Source of the DNA: Bacteroides sp. OM05-12
GTDB lineage: Bacteria; Bacteroidota; Bacteroidia; Bacteroidales; Bacteroidaceae
Direction: 5' to 3'
Assembly: GCF_003438995.1 (NCBI RefSeq)
Contig: NZ_QSUN01000017.1
Span: 1 to 64,000 of the forward strand
DNA: 64,000 bases
Shown here one piece after another: positions 1 through 8,792 of this stretch (positions within the stretch are counted from its first letter, which is position 1; every line of letters begins with the position of its first letter). Made by a program: the position numbers and the translations under genes. The notes beneath the pieces were generated by a model, which searched no databases, was not told where the DNA came from, and saw nothing but the letters and a program-made list of their open reading frames with translations.

Positions 1-76
1 TAATTCTTTTGAACTCATTTGATGATCTGTTTGAGTCAACCTATAGCAGGACAAGACAAAGAAATTTAAAGAACTT

Positions 77-167
77 GGTTCACGGATAACGCTGATTAGG
101 CTGATTATAACGGAATAATAATCTTAAAATCCGTCTTCATCCGCTTAATCGGTGTTATCCGCGAACC
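77..167. repeat. Imperfect palindromic element, about 90 bp
   Basis: The outer arms read GGTTCaCGGATAAC (77-90) and GTTATCCGcGAACC (154-167). Pairing continues inward through GATTA/TAATC, and a second weaker pair lies further in (around 104-114 with 131-141). The element could fold into a long hairpin or be a small non-autonomous palindromic repeat. No coding potential is apparent and no second copy was seen in this window. Confidence 0.6.
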
Positions 168-200
168 ATCGGCTTTCTCTATTCTCAACTAAGAAAAAAT

Positions 201-261
201 GCCTTCACTATAATATCCTATCAATCAGAGACAAAACTGTAAAAGGTGATAAGGTGAAGGC
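201..261 (+). repeat. GCCTTCAC inverted-repeat element, copy 1
   Basis: This 61-bp segment is bounded by GCCTTCAC (201-208) and GTGAAGGC (254-261). A near-identical 61-bp copy lies at 45018-45078, and diverged copies lie at 63762-63820 (opposite orientation) and 63911-63969. In copies 1 and 2 it is followed about 55 bp later by a 22-bp-period array. Confidence 0.7.
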
Positions 262-314
262 AAGTCAAAGTAAATTAAATAACAGCAAAACAGGCAAAAT
301 AAGCAAGCTAAAAT

Positions 315-541
315 CGCTCAAGGGAGCGATGCCTTACGCTTCAGTAGATGTAGGCTATCACTCCCTTGAGTGTTAGGCAACGCCCCCTTGAGTGATAGAC
401 AACACTCCCTTAGACGATTAAAAACGACCTTGATGTTTTTTAAAATCATTAGGTTGATTGAAAAAATCATAAGGACAATTGATAACAAAGATACGGTCGA
501 TTGACGACAAACTCCTATCGTTTGCAATCAATCGACCGTAT
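315..541. repeat. 22-bp-period repeat array A, ending in a hairpin
   Basis: Diverged units start at 315, 337, 359, 381, 403, 425, 447, 469, 491 and 513, an unbroken 22-bp register. Several units have a dyad core, for example CTCCCTTGAG at 361-370. The last two units form a 51-bp hairpin with perfect 13-bp arms, ATACGGTCGATTG (491-503) and CAATCGACCGTAT (529-541). The array sits just past the stop of the minus-strand gene ending at 588. It is homologous to the array at 45131-45380 but one 22-bp unit shorter. Short reading frames through it are not credible genes. Confidence 0.75.
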
Positions 542-587
542 GCTAAGCAACAGGTGTCAATAGCTAAAAAATCGCCGGGCCTATCTA

Positions 588-2300
588 TTAATCAAGTGAG
601 TCCGGAGGAGTATTCTGACGTTTCTTAGCCATATTCTGATATACGGAAGGTGTGAAACCTGTCACTTTCTTAAATATCAAATTAAAATTGGCATTCGATT
701 TAAAACCTACACTTTCCGCAATGGCAGCAATCGTATATCCGCCATAATTTTCTATATCAATCAGCTTCCTGCAAGCCTCTTTAATTCGATACTCATTAAT
801 AAAAGCATTAAAGTTTTTTCCATAGCACTCATTTATCACCTGAGATACATATTTTGTACGAGAATTTACGAGTGTTGCCATCCTGTCTAAGTTAAACTCA
901 ACAGAACAGTATTCCAATGTATTATCCATTACATTCTGAATGGCCTCCTGCAAATTACGCTTTTCTTCTTCACCGATAAAGCTACCTTGGTATTTCACCT
1001 TATTCTCCACACTATCATCCGGTTCTGCCTGCTTTTCATGTTCAATTTGAACCTGCTGACGTATTTTCTTCTGTATGTCATCCGACTTCAATATTTCCAG
1101 ATTCTTATTAAACAATTCATCGTTAGACTCTTTCAATCTCTTGTTTTGGCGATACAGCATTAACAACAGTAATAATATGACAATAAAGGCACCGACTACG
1201 GTAAACAATATTTGTTGCTGAAGCTTTATCTGATGGTCTTTCATCATCTGAACATCATTAAGATGATAGATTTGTTTTTCTACTTTATCCATTTCATGAA
1301 GAAACTGCATATCCTTAATATGCCCGAATCCTTGTATATTAAAAATAGAATCAGCTATATTAAGATACTTCTCCTTATAACTAAGATACTTGGGTTTGTC
1401 ATTCAACTGCCGATAAATCTCTGAGAAATCATTGTAGCAATCAGCCAATAAATCCATATACAGATGTGAAGAAACAATATTCTCTCCCTGCTCCAAGTAA
1501 TAAATAGCAGAATCCATCTTATTCATATATGAATAAGCCTTTGAGATATTAGATAAAGAGGAGTATTTTAGTTGGTTCGGATTCTCACAACTGTCCGCAT
1601 ATTGAACAGAGCGAAGAAAATAGTCGAGTGCCTCACTATATTTATTCTGTTTCAAACTTATAGCTCCATTACTTATGCACAAATAATAATCAAAAGTCGG
1701 GTTATTATTTGAATGTTGCTTATTAAGGAGTTTCAAATGTTGTTGAGCCTTTTCATAGCCTTTCAAATAACAATTAAGTCCGATAAGATTCTTCAACACA
1801 ATATTTTGAATTTCTTCATCCTGATTCTTGACTCCTAGTTCATAAGCTTTCTCACAATAACTTTCCGCAGTAGCATAATCTTTATATAAATAATAGACAT
1901 GCGCTATATTGTTATATATTTTAGGTATATACGTCTGATAGTTCTTTTGTTCACAAATCTCAAGAGCCCTTAAGAACATACTCAAAGCTTTCTCATAACT
2001 ATTGTACTTCAAATAAATAACGCCACACCTATTAAAGGAATGTGCACAAAGTTTACTCATTTCAACAGAGGCTTCATCATTATATTTTCCCGAGACAATA
2101 GAAAAGCAGACCAAAGCGCTGTCCAATGAATTCTTTTTATAATAAGAGTCGCCGACCTCAGCAAGAGAGTCCACATCAAAATCTTTATAATAATTATATA
2201 TTAAGCCATATTTCGTTTCATTTATAGAATAAAACCAATAAGGCAGCACTATAAACAAACAAAGAAGTAGAATTCGTAACTTGTTAGAGGAAACTATCAT
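588..2300 (-). CDS. TPR-repeat, membrane-anchored AraC-type transcriptional regulator
   Basis: A predicted inner-membrane one-component regulator of 570 residues. A hydrophobic N-terminal segment is followed by tetratricopeptide-like helical repeats covering roughly residues 45-330, presumably periplasmic. A strong transmembrane helix (about 361-381) and a short charged coiled coil come next, then an AraC-type double helix-turn-helix (about 470-560). An in-frame ATG at 2375 would add 25 residues. The start at 2300 is preferred because TATTTTTG, a possible -7 box, lies at 2331-2324, between the two starts. The gene is divergent from the secreted-protein operon at 2532-7519, which it may control (inference). 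A paralog of the same plan is at 45422-47155. Signal and target genes are unknown. Confidence 0.85.
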   Translation of the reverse strand: MIVSSNKLRILLLCLFIVLPYWFYSINETKYGLIYNYYKDFDVDSLAEVGDSYYKKNSLDSALVCFSIVSGKYNDEASVEMSKLCAHSFNRCGVIYLKYNSYEKALSMFLRALEICEQKNYQTYIPKIYNNIAHVYYLYKDYATAESYCEKAYELGVKNQDEEIQNIVLKNLIGLNCYLKGYEKAQQHLKLLNKQHSNNNPTFDYYLCISNGAISLKQNKYSEALDYFLRSVQYADSCENPNQLKYSSLSNISKAYSYMNKMDSAIYYLEQGENIVSSHLYMDLLADCYNDFSEIYRQLNDKPKYLSYKEKYLNIADSIFNIQGFGHIKDMQFLHEMDKVEKQIYHLNDVQMMKDHQIKLQQQILFTVVGAFIVILLLLLMLYRQNKRLKESNDELFNKNLEILKSDDIQKKIRQQVQIEHEKQAEPDDSVENKVKYQGSFIGEEEKRNLQEAIQNVMDNTLEYCSVEFNLDRMATLVNSRTKYVSQVINECYGKNFNAFINEYRIKEACRKLIDIENYGGYTIAAIAESVGFKSNANFNLIFKKVTGFTPSVYQNMAKKRQNTPPDSLD

Positions 2301-2490
2301 ATGATTTAATCTTATTTTGCTTACAAAAATATAATTTTTATCATAGAGAAATATATTACAAGCCGTTTTTTTCATCTATTTTATCTTTTAAGATGAATAG
2401 AACAACAGACAAAAACAGCCTTTTCATTTACTAAATCATGATTTAGAGTAAACTTGAAATATAAAATAGAAAGATTTTTTCTTCGATTCA

Positions 2491-2498
2491 TATATTTG
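2491..2498 (+). promoter_or_regulatory. -7 box TATATTTG for the secreted-protein operon
   Basis: Matches the Bacteroides -7 consensus TAnnTTTG and lies 33 nt before the ATG at 2532. The -33 element is only a T-rich stretch near 2473-2480, so the promoter call rests mainly on the -7 box. Confidence 0.5.
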
Positions 2499-2531
2499 CA
2501 GATACCATTTTTAAACGAAAATATAACGAAT

Positions 2532-3881
2532 ATGAAAAAAAGTCTATCCCTTCTTTTATTGGCATTTTCTTTAAATGCATTCTCGCAACCTAAAGCTTAT
2601 TTATTTGAAGATGACAATCAATATGCCGGTGGCTGGTTCAAACAAGTATCTAATGATGGCAGATATGTTGTCGGAGGCAATGCCCCTAATTCAATTGTAT
2701 TCTTGCTTGACACAAAAACAGGTGAAGCTAAAAAAATAACAGGACCGGTCAGCTATGTCAGTGCAAATGATGTCAGTAATAATGGTATCATAGTAGGTAT
2801 GTTCCAAGACCCGGAAGCTATTAGAACCAAAAAAGACGGAACAACTGAAGCTTGTATAATTCCGGGAATATATAAAGACGGTACATGGATTGCAGTAGAA
2901 AGAGCCCCCGAACTTAATGGCGGACAGGCTTATGACGGAGGAGTAAAATCAATCTCCGGTAATGGTAAATTAATGGGAGGATATCTACCCTACAATAATT
3001 CAATGACAAAATTCGAACCTGTAATATGGGGAGAAGATGGTAAAATCATTCAAAGGCTTCCGTTCTACGAATCAAGTCAAGGTGCCGCTATTTGGAGCAT
3101 GTCTGATGACGGCAAGGTTGCCTGCGGATGGTATGACGGTTCTATGTACGGAGATATCATAATCTGGAAAAACGGAGAAAGAGTCGATACCGGAAATTAT
3201 AGCGGGCAGGGTGTAGTCGTATCCGCAAATGGTAAATACGTAGGTGGCGGCTGTGGAAAAGGGATGGTACGCCCAAGCAATAAACCGTTTATCTGGTCGG
3301 AAGAAGAAGGGCTCACTATAATCCAAGATGGTCCGGAAGGAATCTATTACGGTTTCGTTCAGGGAATCAGCAATGACGGTAAAACAGCTGTCGGATATGT
3401 AGGTTTAGATTCGGATATGACAGTAGGTCGCCATCCATTCATCATAAAAGACGGAGTATATCATGATTTTGATACTTGGATGAAAGACAATTATGGCCTG
3501 TCCGGCCCTTACGGCAGTTCTTTCTGGGCTATTTCCGCTATGTCAGCCGATGGTAATGTAATTTGCGGAATCGGTTATTATGACGGTGCTCGTGCTCCTT
3601 GGGTAGTTGTACTCGATGAAGCCCAAATTGGTGTCGGTATAAATTCCACGAAAGCTCAGGAACCAAATGTGAAGATTGCATTTGAACCTACTACTAAGAA
3701 TTTGAAAATAACAGGTGAGTACAACTCTATTCATCTTTATAACAATACAGGGGCCTGTGTACTTACCAACAGCGAAGGAGCAGAAACACTCAACGCTTCC
3801 AACCTGGCTAACGGTATCTACATTGCCAAAGTGATGAAAGACAATACTTCACGCTCCATTAAAGTCGTGATCTCACATTAA
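2532..3881 (+). CDS. Secreted HAF-repeat-like protein with T9SS-type C-terminal tail
   Basis: A 449-residue secreted protein with a signal peptide (MKKSLSLLLLAFSLNAFSQ). The body contains at least six short repeats of the form S-x-D/N-G-K/R followed by a glycine, for example VSNDGRYVVGG, MSDDGKVACGW and ISNDGKTAVGY. This resembles extracellular HAF-repeat or propeller-type proteins. The last 70 residues or so form a Por-secretion-like tail (LYNNTGACV, then LANGIYIAKV). An upstream in-frame ATG at 2454 is rejected because it would precede the -7 box at 2491-2498 and would bury the signal peptide. It is co-transcribed with the gene at 3917, 35 bp downstream. No enzymatic motif was recognised; a surface adhesin or binding role is only a guess. 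Confidence 0.85.
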   Translation: MKKSLSLLLLAFSLNAFSQPKAYLFEDDNQYAGGWFKQVSNDGRYVVGGNAPNSIVFLLDTKTGEAKKITGPVSYVSANDVSNNGIIVGMFQDPEAIRTKKDGTTEACIIPGIYKDGTWIAVERAPELNGGQAYDGGVKSISGNGKLMGGYLPYNNSMTKFEPVIWGEDGKIIQRLPFYESSQGAAIWSMSDDGKVACGWYDGSMYGDIIIWKNGERVDTGNYSGQGVVVSANGKYVGGGCGKGMVRPSNKPFIWSEEEGLTIIQDGPEGIYYGFVQGISNDGKTAVGYVGLDSDMTVGRHPFIIKDGVYHDFDTWMKDNYGLSGPYGSSFWAISAMSADGNVICGIGYYDGARAPWVVVLDEAQIGVGINSTKAQEPNVKIAFEPTTKNLKITGEYNSIHLYNNTGACVLTNSEGAETLNASNLANGIYIAKVMKDNTSRSIKVVISH

Positions 3882-3916
3882 AATATTTATTTATTAATTC
3901 TCTAACAAACTCGCTT

Positions 3917-6900
3917 ATGAAAAAACATTATTTAGGCCTTTTGAGCGTCATGCTATGCGCATTGTTTTGCTCGAATGCTTTTGCAGAAAAACTGGCGTAT
4001 GGATTTTGTGTAAACAATCTCGATGAAAATATAAATCCACCATATCTATGTACGGTTGATGTAGAAACTTCTGCTGCAGAAATTGTAGACACCAAAATTC
4101 AGGATTGCACTGTAGGCACTCCAGTAAGTGGTATTTATGCAGAAAAAGATTATTATTTACTTTCTAAAGTAAATGCTAAAACCGGACTATACAAAGTAGA
4201 TTTAAAAGGAGCCTTGACTTCATACACTACTATTGTAGCAGAGACAAAACTCGATGGAACGTACACTGCCCTCACAGCTATAGCGTATGATCCCGCTGCA
4301 AAAATCATGTATGCTACCTCAACCAATGCTTTGTATACACTTAATATGGAGGATGGAACATTAACAAAAGTCGGAAATATGACGACTAAATGTTATGCTA
4401 TCGCTTGTTCCAGCAAAGGAGATTTATACGGTTACAGTTGGAAAGGAGAACTTCTAACCATTGATAAAACATCAGGGGCACAGACTACCGTTATGACGGT
4501 CAATGAAGATTTTGATGGTGCCCCAATGAATGTATCTCTCTTTTTTGATAATGAAAATGATAAACTATATTGTTATTATGCCGATTGGGATTGGTACGAT
4601 TACCTAGTAGAAATAGACTTGGAAAATAAGACTGTATCAAACAAAAAGCATAGCCAGAACGACACTCAAATAGTGGGCTTAAGTTTTCAAACAACACAAG
4701 TACAACCAATAGAACCGGAAGGTGTAAGAACTGCCTATGGCATTCACTACTCAGCAGATGTCACAGAAATTGTTTCATTCAATGCTAATGATGTAACAGA
4801 AGGAACAACACACGTAGCTGATTATTCTTTAAAAGGTACTCCTCATGCTGCCACATACGGCAAAAATGCTTACTATGTAGTAGGACAGGGAGATGATAAC
4901 AAAACTCACCTTTACAAAACCGATGATATGACCAATGGCAGTGAGTACACACAAGTTGGAGATGCTACCATTGAATTGCTTGTAAAGGATATGGCTTATA
5001 ACCCATACGACAATGTTATTTATGCAATTGCCGACAGTTCAAGAGTAAGCGAAAACAGTATACTTTATACAGTAGACTTAACCACCGGAGCCTTTGTAAG
5101 AAAGCAATATTGTATAGGCAAGTACATTGCTTTGGCTGCTTTGAAGAACGGACAATTATACGGTATTACAACAGAAGGTAAGTTCAACAAACTTTATGCA
5201 ACAAGCGGTCAAGGTAAGAATGTAGGAAGTGTCGATATAAATACATTCAGTACAAACTTCCCATGCGATTTGGAATTCGACTTGTCTACATTGAAACTTT
5301 ATTGGAGCTATCAAAATGAAGGAAAGAACGGAACAGAAAGTTATTTAGCAGAAATAGATGCTGCTACAGGAAAGATATTATCGCAAAAAGCCTATAAGGA
5401 CAAGGAAGCGGTAATCGGTTTATACTTCCCGGAAAAAACTGTTGAACCAAGTGCTACATGGTATGGATACTGCTATGCCAATGATAATATACTCGACGGA
5501 GAAACCGGTAAAAATGAGAGTTTCGTATCATTCGATCCTGAAAACCTGGCATCCATATCCTTACTTCCAACTACTCTAAGCGGTGTAGGTTCCGGTACTT
5601 ATGGCGAAGGTGGTCTTTATACATTTGGAATAAGATCAAACGGTTATGGTGCAGACCCAACTTCTCTTAATCTAATAGACGTTGCCACATGGACTTCTAC
5701 TAAAATAGCCGATATACCATCCGGCGTTCCGGTAATGTGGGATATGACGTATGATTATTCCGGTTCTATGATCTATGCTGTTTCTTTCGAAGGAGATCCT
5801 GACCCTAACATGGTAGGTAGCCTTATCAACACTTACAGCAGTTTGTTTTCTTTCAATCCTGCTACGAAGGAATGGACAAAAATAGGACGTCTGAACAAGG
5901 ATTATCGTGGAATAGCATGTTCGTTAAGAGGAGAGCTATACGGAATGACGACAGACAAGCATCTTTGCAAAATCAATAAGATAACAGCAGCCGAAGAAGT
6001 ATACATGACAACAGATATTCTTGTAGAAGAAACACTCCAGGCTTCTTTAGAGTTCGACCATGGTACAGAAACCTTATATATGACTTATTTCGCCAAAGCT
6101 GTTCCGGCAGAAAAGCGTGTAAGTAATGCATATCTGGCTAAATTCAATCTTGAGGAGAAAACAATAACACAGAAAACATTCCTTGGATTAGACAAAATAT
6201 GTGCATTGTATATCCCATTTGAACGTGACCCGAACATTCCGGCTAAGGTTTCAGACTTTACGGTAACACCGGGCAGATACGGAGATTTATTAGCTACCCT
6301 CAAATGGACAAACCCGACCAAGACTTTAGGAGGAGATGCTTTGGGTGCTATTACGAGTATCGAGATTATCCGTAACGGAGAAACGATTCATACGGTAACT
6401 GAAGCAGCAGAATTAGCCTCTGGAGCAAAAGTTACCTATGAAGATGAAACTCCGACGAATGGTTTCAATAACTATGTAGTTAATGTTATTAATGAAGCCG
6501 GTGTAGGTGAAGTCAGCTCTAAGCTTGTATTCGTAGGACAAGACCAGCCTTCTGCTCCGCAAGAAGTGAAGTTGACCGTAGAAAACGGAACAAAAGCTAT
6601 CCTGACATGGAAAGCTCCGACTACAGGCGCAAATACCGGATGGCTAAATCCTAACGGATTAAGTTACAAGATTACCAGACAACCTGACAACTTTGTAGTT
6701 GCAGAACAAACTACATTGTATACATTCACTGAGAATATTGACGTGCTGAATTATTACTATTATGAGATAACAGCCAACAATGCACAAGGCACAAGTGAAG
6801 CGGCAAAATCCAATTCCGTAGTGATCGGTACTGCCATGGCAGTTCCTTATGAATGTGACTTCATGTCTGATGGCGATTTGGGTCTTTGGACAACCGAAGG

Positions 6901-7519
6901 AACTTGGACGATTACCGGCTTAGGAATTGATGGTGAAAGCCGCGGTTTACATCATGCTTACAACGGACCACTAGCAGACGATTGGGCATATTCACCTGCC
7001 ATACTGTTAAGCGGTGACAAAACATACAAACTGAAATTTGACGCACGCAGTGTCGTAGGTACAGGAAAGGAAAGTATGATGGTACGTGCCGGAACAGATA
7101 AAACATTTGAAGCACAGACCATAATGATCATCGATCTGCCTTCAGTAGGCGGTACTCCGACAGCATTGGAAGGATACGAAGCTAATTTCAAAGTTCCTGC
7201 AGATGGTAAATACTATCTTGGATTCTATTGCTATTCATCTGAAGATGTAGACGCTGAAAAGTTCACATACGAACTTCAAGTATCAAATGTCAAGCTGAAT
7301 GAAACAACTCCTGATAATATCGATTTGAACTCAATGGACGATACTACTGTTTACGCTATTGACGGCAAGATTTATATAAACGGAGAGTATACTTCCGCTA
7401 CTGTTTATAATCAGTTAGGAGCTGTATGTTCCACAAACGCAACTTTAGCAACAGGTATCTATTTTGTTAAAGTAATGAACGGTAACGCATCAAAAACGTA
7501 TAAGGTGTTTATTAAATAA
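3917..7519 (+). CDS. Large secreted protein: triplicated propeller-like module, Fn3, jelly-roll, T9SS-type tail
   Basis: A 1200-residue exported protein with a signal peptide ending near AFA-E. Three successive modules of about 250 residues follow (roughly 25-260, 265-510, 515-765). Each opens with a Y-G aromatic motif (LAYGFC, TAYGIH, TWYGYC) and carries repeated LYGxT/S-type strands resembling propeller blades. Two fibronectin type III-like domains (about 770-970) come next. A jelly-roll domain of the choice-of-anchor J/MAM-like sort (about 975-1130) follows, and the protein ends in a Por-secretion-like tail (LATGIYFVKV). It is the second gene of the operon beginning at 2532. No catalytic residues were recognised; it is probably surface displayed, and the ligand is unknown. 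Confidence 0.85.
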   Translation: MKKHYLGLLSVMLCALFCSNAFAEKLAYGFCVNNLDENINPPYLCTVDVETSAAEIVDTKIQDCTVGTPVSGIYAEKDYYLLSKVNAKTGLYKVDLKGALTSYTTIVAETKLDGTYTALTAIAYDPAAKIMYATSTNALYTLNMEDGTLTKVGNMTTKCYAIACSSKGDLYGYSWKGELLTIDKTSGAQTTVMTVNEDFDGAPMNVSLFFDNENDKLYCYYADWDWYDYLVEIDLENKTVSNKKHSQNDTQIVGLSFQTTQVQPIEPEGVRTAYGIHYSADVTEIVSFNANDVTEGTTHVADYSLKGTPHAATYGKNAYYVVGQGDDNKTHLYKTDDMTNGSEYTQVGDATIELLVKDMAYNPYDNVIYAIADSSRVSENSILYTVDLTTGAFVRKQYCIGKYIALAALKNGQLYGITTEGKFNKLYATSGQGKNVGSVDINTFSTNFPCDLEFDLSTLKLYWSYQNEGKNGTESYLAEIDAATGKILSQKAYKDKEAVIGLYFPEKTVEPSATWYGYCYANDNILDGETGKNESFVSFDPENLASISLLPTTLSGVGSGTYGEGGLYTFGIRSNGYGADPTSLNLIDVATWTSTKIADIPSGVPVMWDMTYDYSGSMIYAVSFEGDPDPNMVGSLINTYSSLFSFNPATKEWTKIGRLNKDYRGIACSLRGELYGMTTDKHLCKINKITAAEEVYMTTDILVEETLQASLEFDHGTETLYMTYFAKAVPAEKRVSNAYLAKFNLEEKTITQKTFLGLDKICALYIPFERDPNIPAKVSDFTVTPGRYGDLLATLKWTNPTKTLGGDALGAITSIEIIRNGETIHTVTEAAELASGAKVTYEDETPTNGFNNYVVNVINEAGVGEVSSKLVFVGQDQPSAPQEVKLTVENGTKAILTWKAPTTGANTGWLNPNGLSYKITRQPDNFVVAEQTTLYTFTENIDVLNYYYYEITANNAQGTSEAAKSNSVVIGTAMAVPYECDFMSDGDLGLWTTEGTWTITGLGIDGESRGLHHAYNGPLADDWAYSPAILLSGDKTYKLKFDARSVVGTGKESMMVRAGTDKTFEAQTIMIIDLPSVGGTPTALEGYEANFKVPADGKYYLGFYCYSSEDVDAEKFTYELQVSNVKLNETTPDNIDLNSMDDTTVYAIDGKIYINGEYTSATVYNQLGAVCSTNATLATGIYFVKVMNGNASKTYKVFIK

Positions 7520-7540
7520 AAGTGTTCTGAATCTACCACT

Positions 7541-7576
7541 AATAAGGCTGCTTTCGCAAGAGAGTAGCCTTATTTA
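7541..7576 (+). terminator. Intrinsic terminator after the secreted-protein operon
   Basis: The stem AATAAGGCT (7541-7549) pairs with AGCCTTATT (7566-7574), closing a 16-nt loop and followed by a T-rich run. It lies 21 bp past the stop codon at 7519. Confidence 0.7.
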
Positions 7577-7730
7577 TTATATAAGATTTATACCCCCTAC
7601 GAAATTTTTGTCGCGGAGCTCATTACCAGCACTTTACCTTTCAAAAAGCCTCAAATAAGAAAACTTGTGACATTAATCTCCCTTATGAGTGCGAAAAATT
7701 TGTCGCGCTTTTTGCATGGTCTATAAAAAC

Positions 7731-7796
7731 GCACTACATCTTCATCCCTAACGCACTACGTCTTCCGGTCGAATGCACTACGTCTTTCGTATCATT
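7731..7796. repeat. 22-bp-period repeat array B (three clear units)
   Basis: GCACTACrTCTT recurs at 7731, 7753 and 7775, exactly 22 bp apart. More degenerate segments on the same spacing may continue to about 7862. The array lies in the 351-bp convergent gap between genes ending at 7519 (+) and 7871 (-). The rest of that gap holds the terminator at 7541-7576 and two loose copies of AAATTTxTGTCGCG (about 7602 and 7696). Confidence 0.65.
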
Positions 7797-7870
7797 CATA
7801 AGGACTATTTCGCTTAACCGTTAAGGAGAATCCGGTTACGCCTTCCGAAGAGAATCGATAAACAACCGTA

Positions 7871-8782
7871 TCATTCAAAACAGACATAAGGAGTCAGTTT
7901 CTCCAGATCTTTGGCGGTAAACTCATCATATAGCGCCAATTGTTTCAGACTGCTCAACTGACCTTTCTTCTTCCGATACTCCATAATCACTTTTGCCTGA
8001 TAAAAATTCATATATGGATGGGATTTCAGGCGTTCGATACTTGACTTATTCAGATTCATCCTGCGAATTGCTCTTTTATCCACGCTAAACCACTTATTGA
8101 GTGTATCCGATACATGAGCCAATTCCTGTAATTGTTCCACTTTATAAAAGCCGCCCAAACGGGAACGGTAATTCGTAATCATCCGGGCTATGCCACTACC
8201 GATGCCCGGAATCTTTTTCAAGTCGGAAGTATCCGTCCGGTTCAAATCCACAACAGTGCCGAAAGCATACTTAAATTGATGATGCAATGTATCTTTCGAC
8301 ACTTCTTTAGCAGCGAAACGGATGGTATCCGATTTCTTCTGATAAGCCTCATCAATACGGATATAGGGTAACAAGGTTCTGAATTGCTCATCAGTTATAC
8401 CATATATTTTGGCAAAGGATTGTGGCGTGCGGAACTTGCCTCCTTTGGCACGGTAACGTAAAATGTTTCCCGCGATATAAGGCTTCAAACCTAAACGAAC
8501 AAATTCTGTGGAATCCGCTATATTGGGATCAAACGGAACAAGCACTACCATCGGCTCTTTTTCCCGGAAACGGGATGTTTTATAATGAATACTGTCAAGC
8601 GTATGTATGGACGCCATAAATTCATTATATACTTCCAAACGGTCTTCATTATCAGAAAAAAGCGTAGGCTTACTCCATTCGGAATAAAGAAAGACCCCTC
8701 CTGACACACCGGTTACCAACAATACAAAAAACGCAAAACCACGCTGTTCACTTTTCGTGAAATAAAAGAAGTCTTTCCACAT
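7871..8782 (-). CDS. Helix-hairpin-helix (ComEA-like) membrane-anchored protein
   Basis: This 303-residue protein has an N-terminal transmembrane segment (about residues 14-34) and several helix-hairpin-helix motifs. The clearest is DLKKIPGIGSGIARMI near residues 190-205; others lie around 85-130 and 230-300. HhH repeats of this ComEA type bind DNA non-specifically, so a role in DNA handling at the membrane is likely from family knowledge. It follows the transporter gene by 10 bp and is probably co-transcribed with it, although no functional link is evident. The substrate and a role in competence are unproven. Confidence 0.85.
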   Translation of the reverse strand: MWKDFFYFTKSEQRGFAFFVLLVTGVSGGVFLYSEWSKPTLFSDNEDRLEVYNEFMASIHTLDSIHYKTSRFREKEPMVVLVPFDPNIADSTEFVRLGLKPYIAGNILRYRAKGGKFRTPQSFAKIYGITDEQFRTLLPYIRIDEAYQKKSDTIRFAAKEVSKDTLHHQFKYAFGTVVDLNRTDTSDLKKIPGIGSGIARMITNYRSRLGGFYKVEQLQELAHVSDTLNKWFSVDKRAIRRMNLNKSSIERLKSHPYMNFYQAKVIMEYRKKKGQLSSLKQLALYDEFTAKDLEKLTPYVCFE

Positions 8783-8792
8783 GTATAAAGGC

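Noticed and set aside
152..527. Short open frames (74 and 69 codons) in the first 600 bases
   Set aside because: They run through the palindrome, the GCCTTCAC element and the 22-bp array on both strands; a similar frame appears in the homologous cassette at 45134-45370 only because the DNA repeat is shared.
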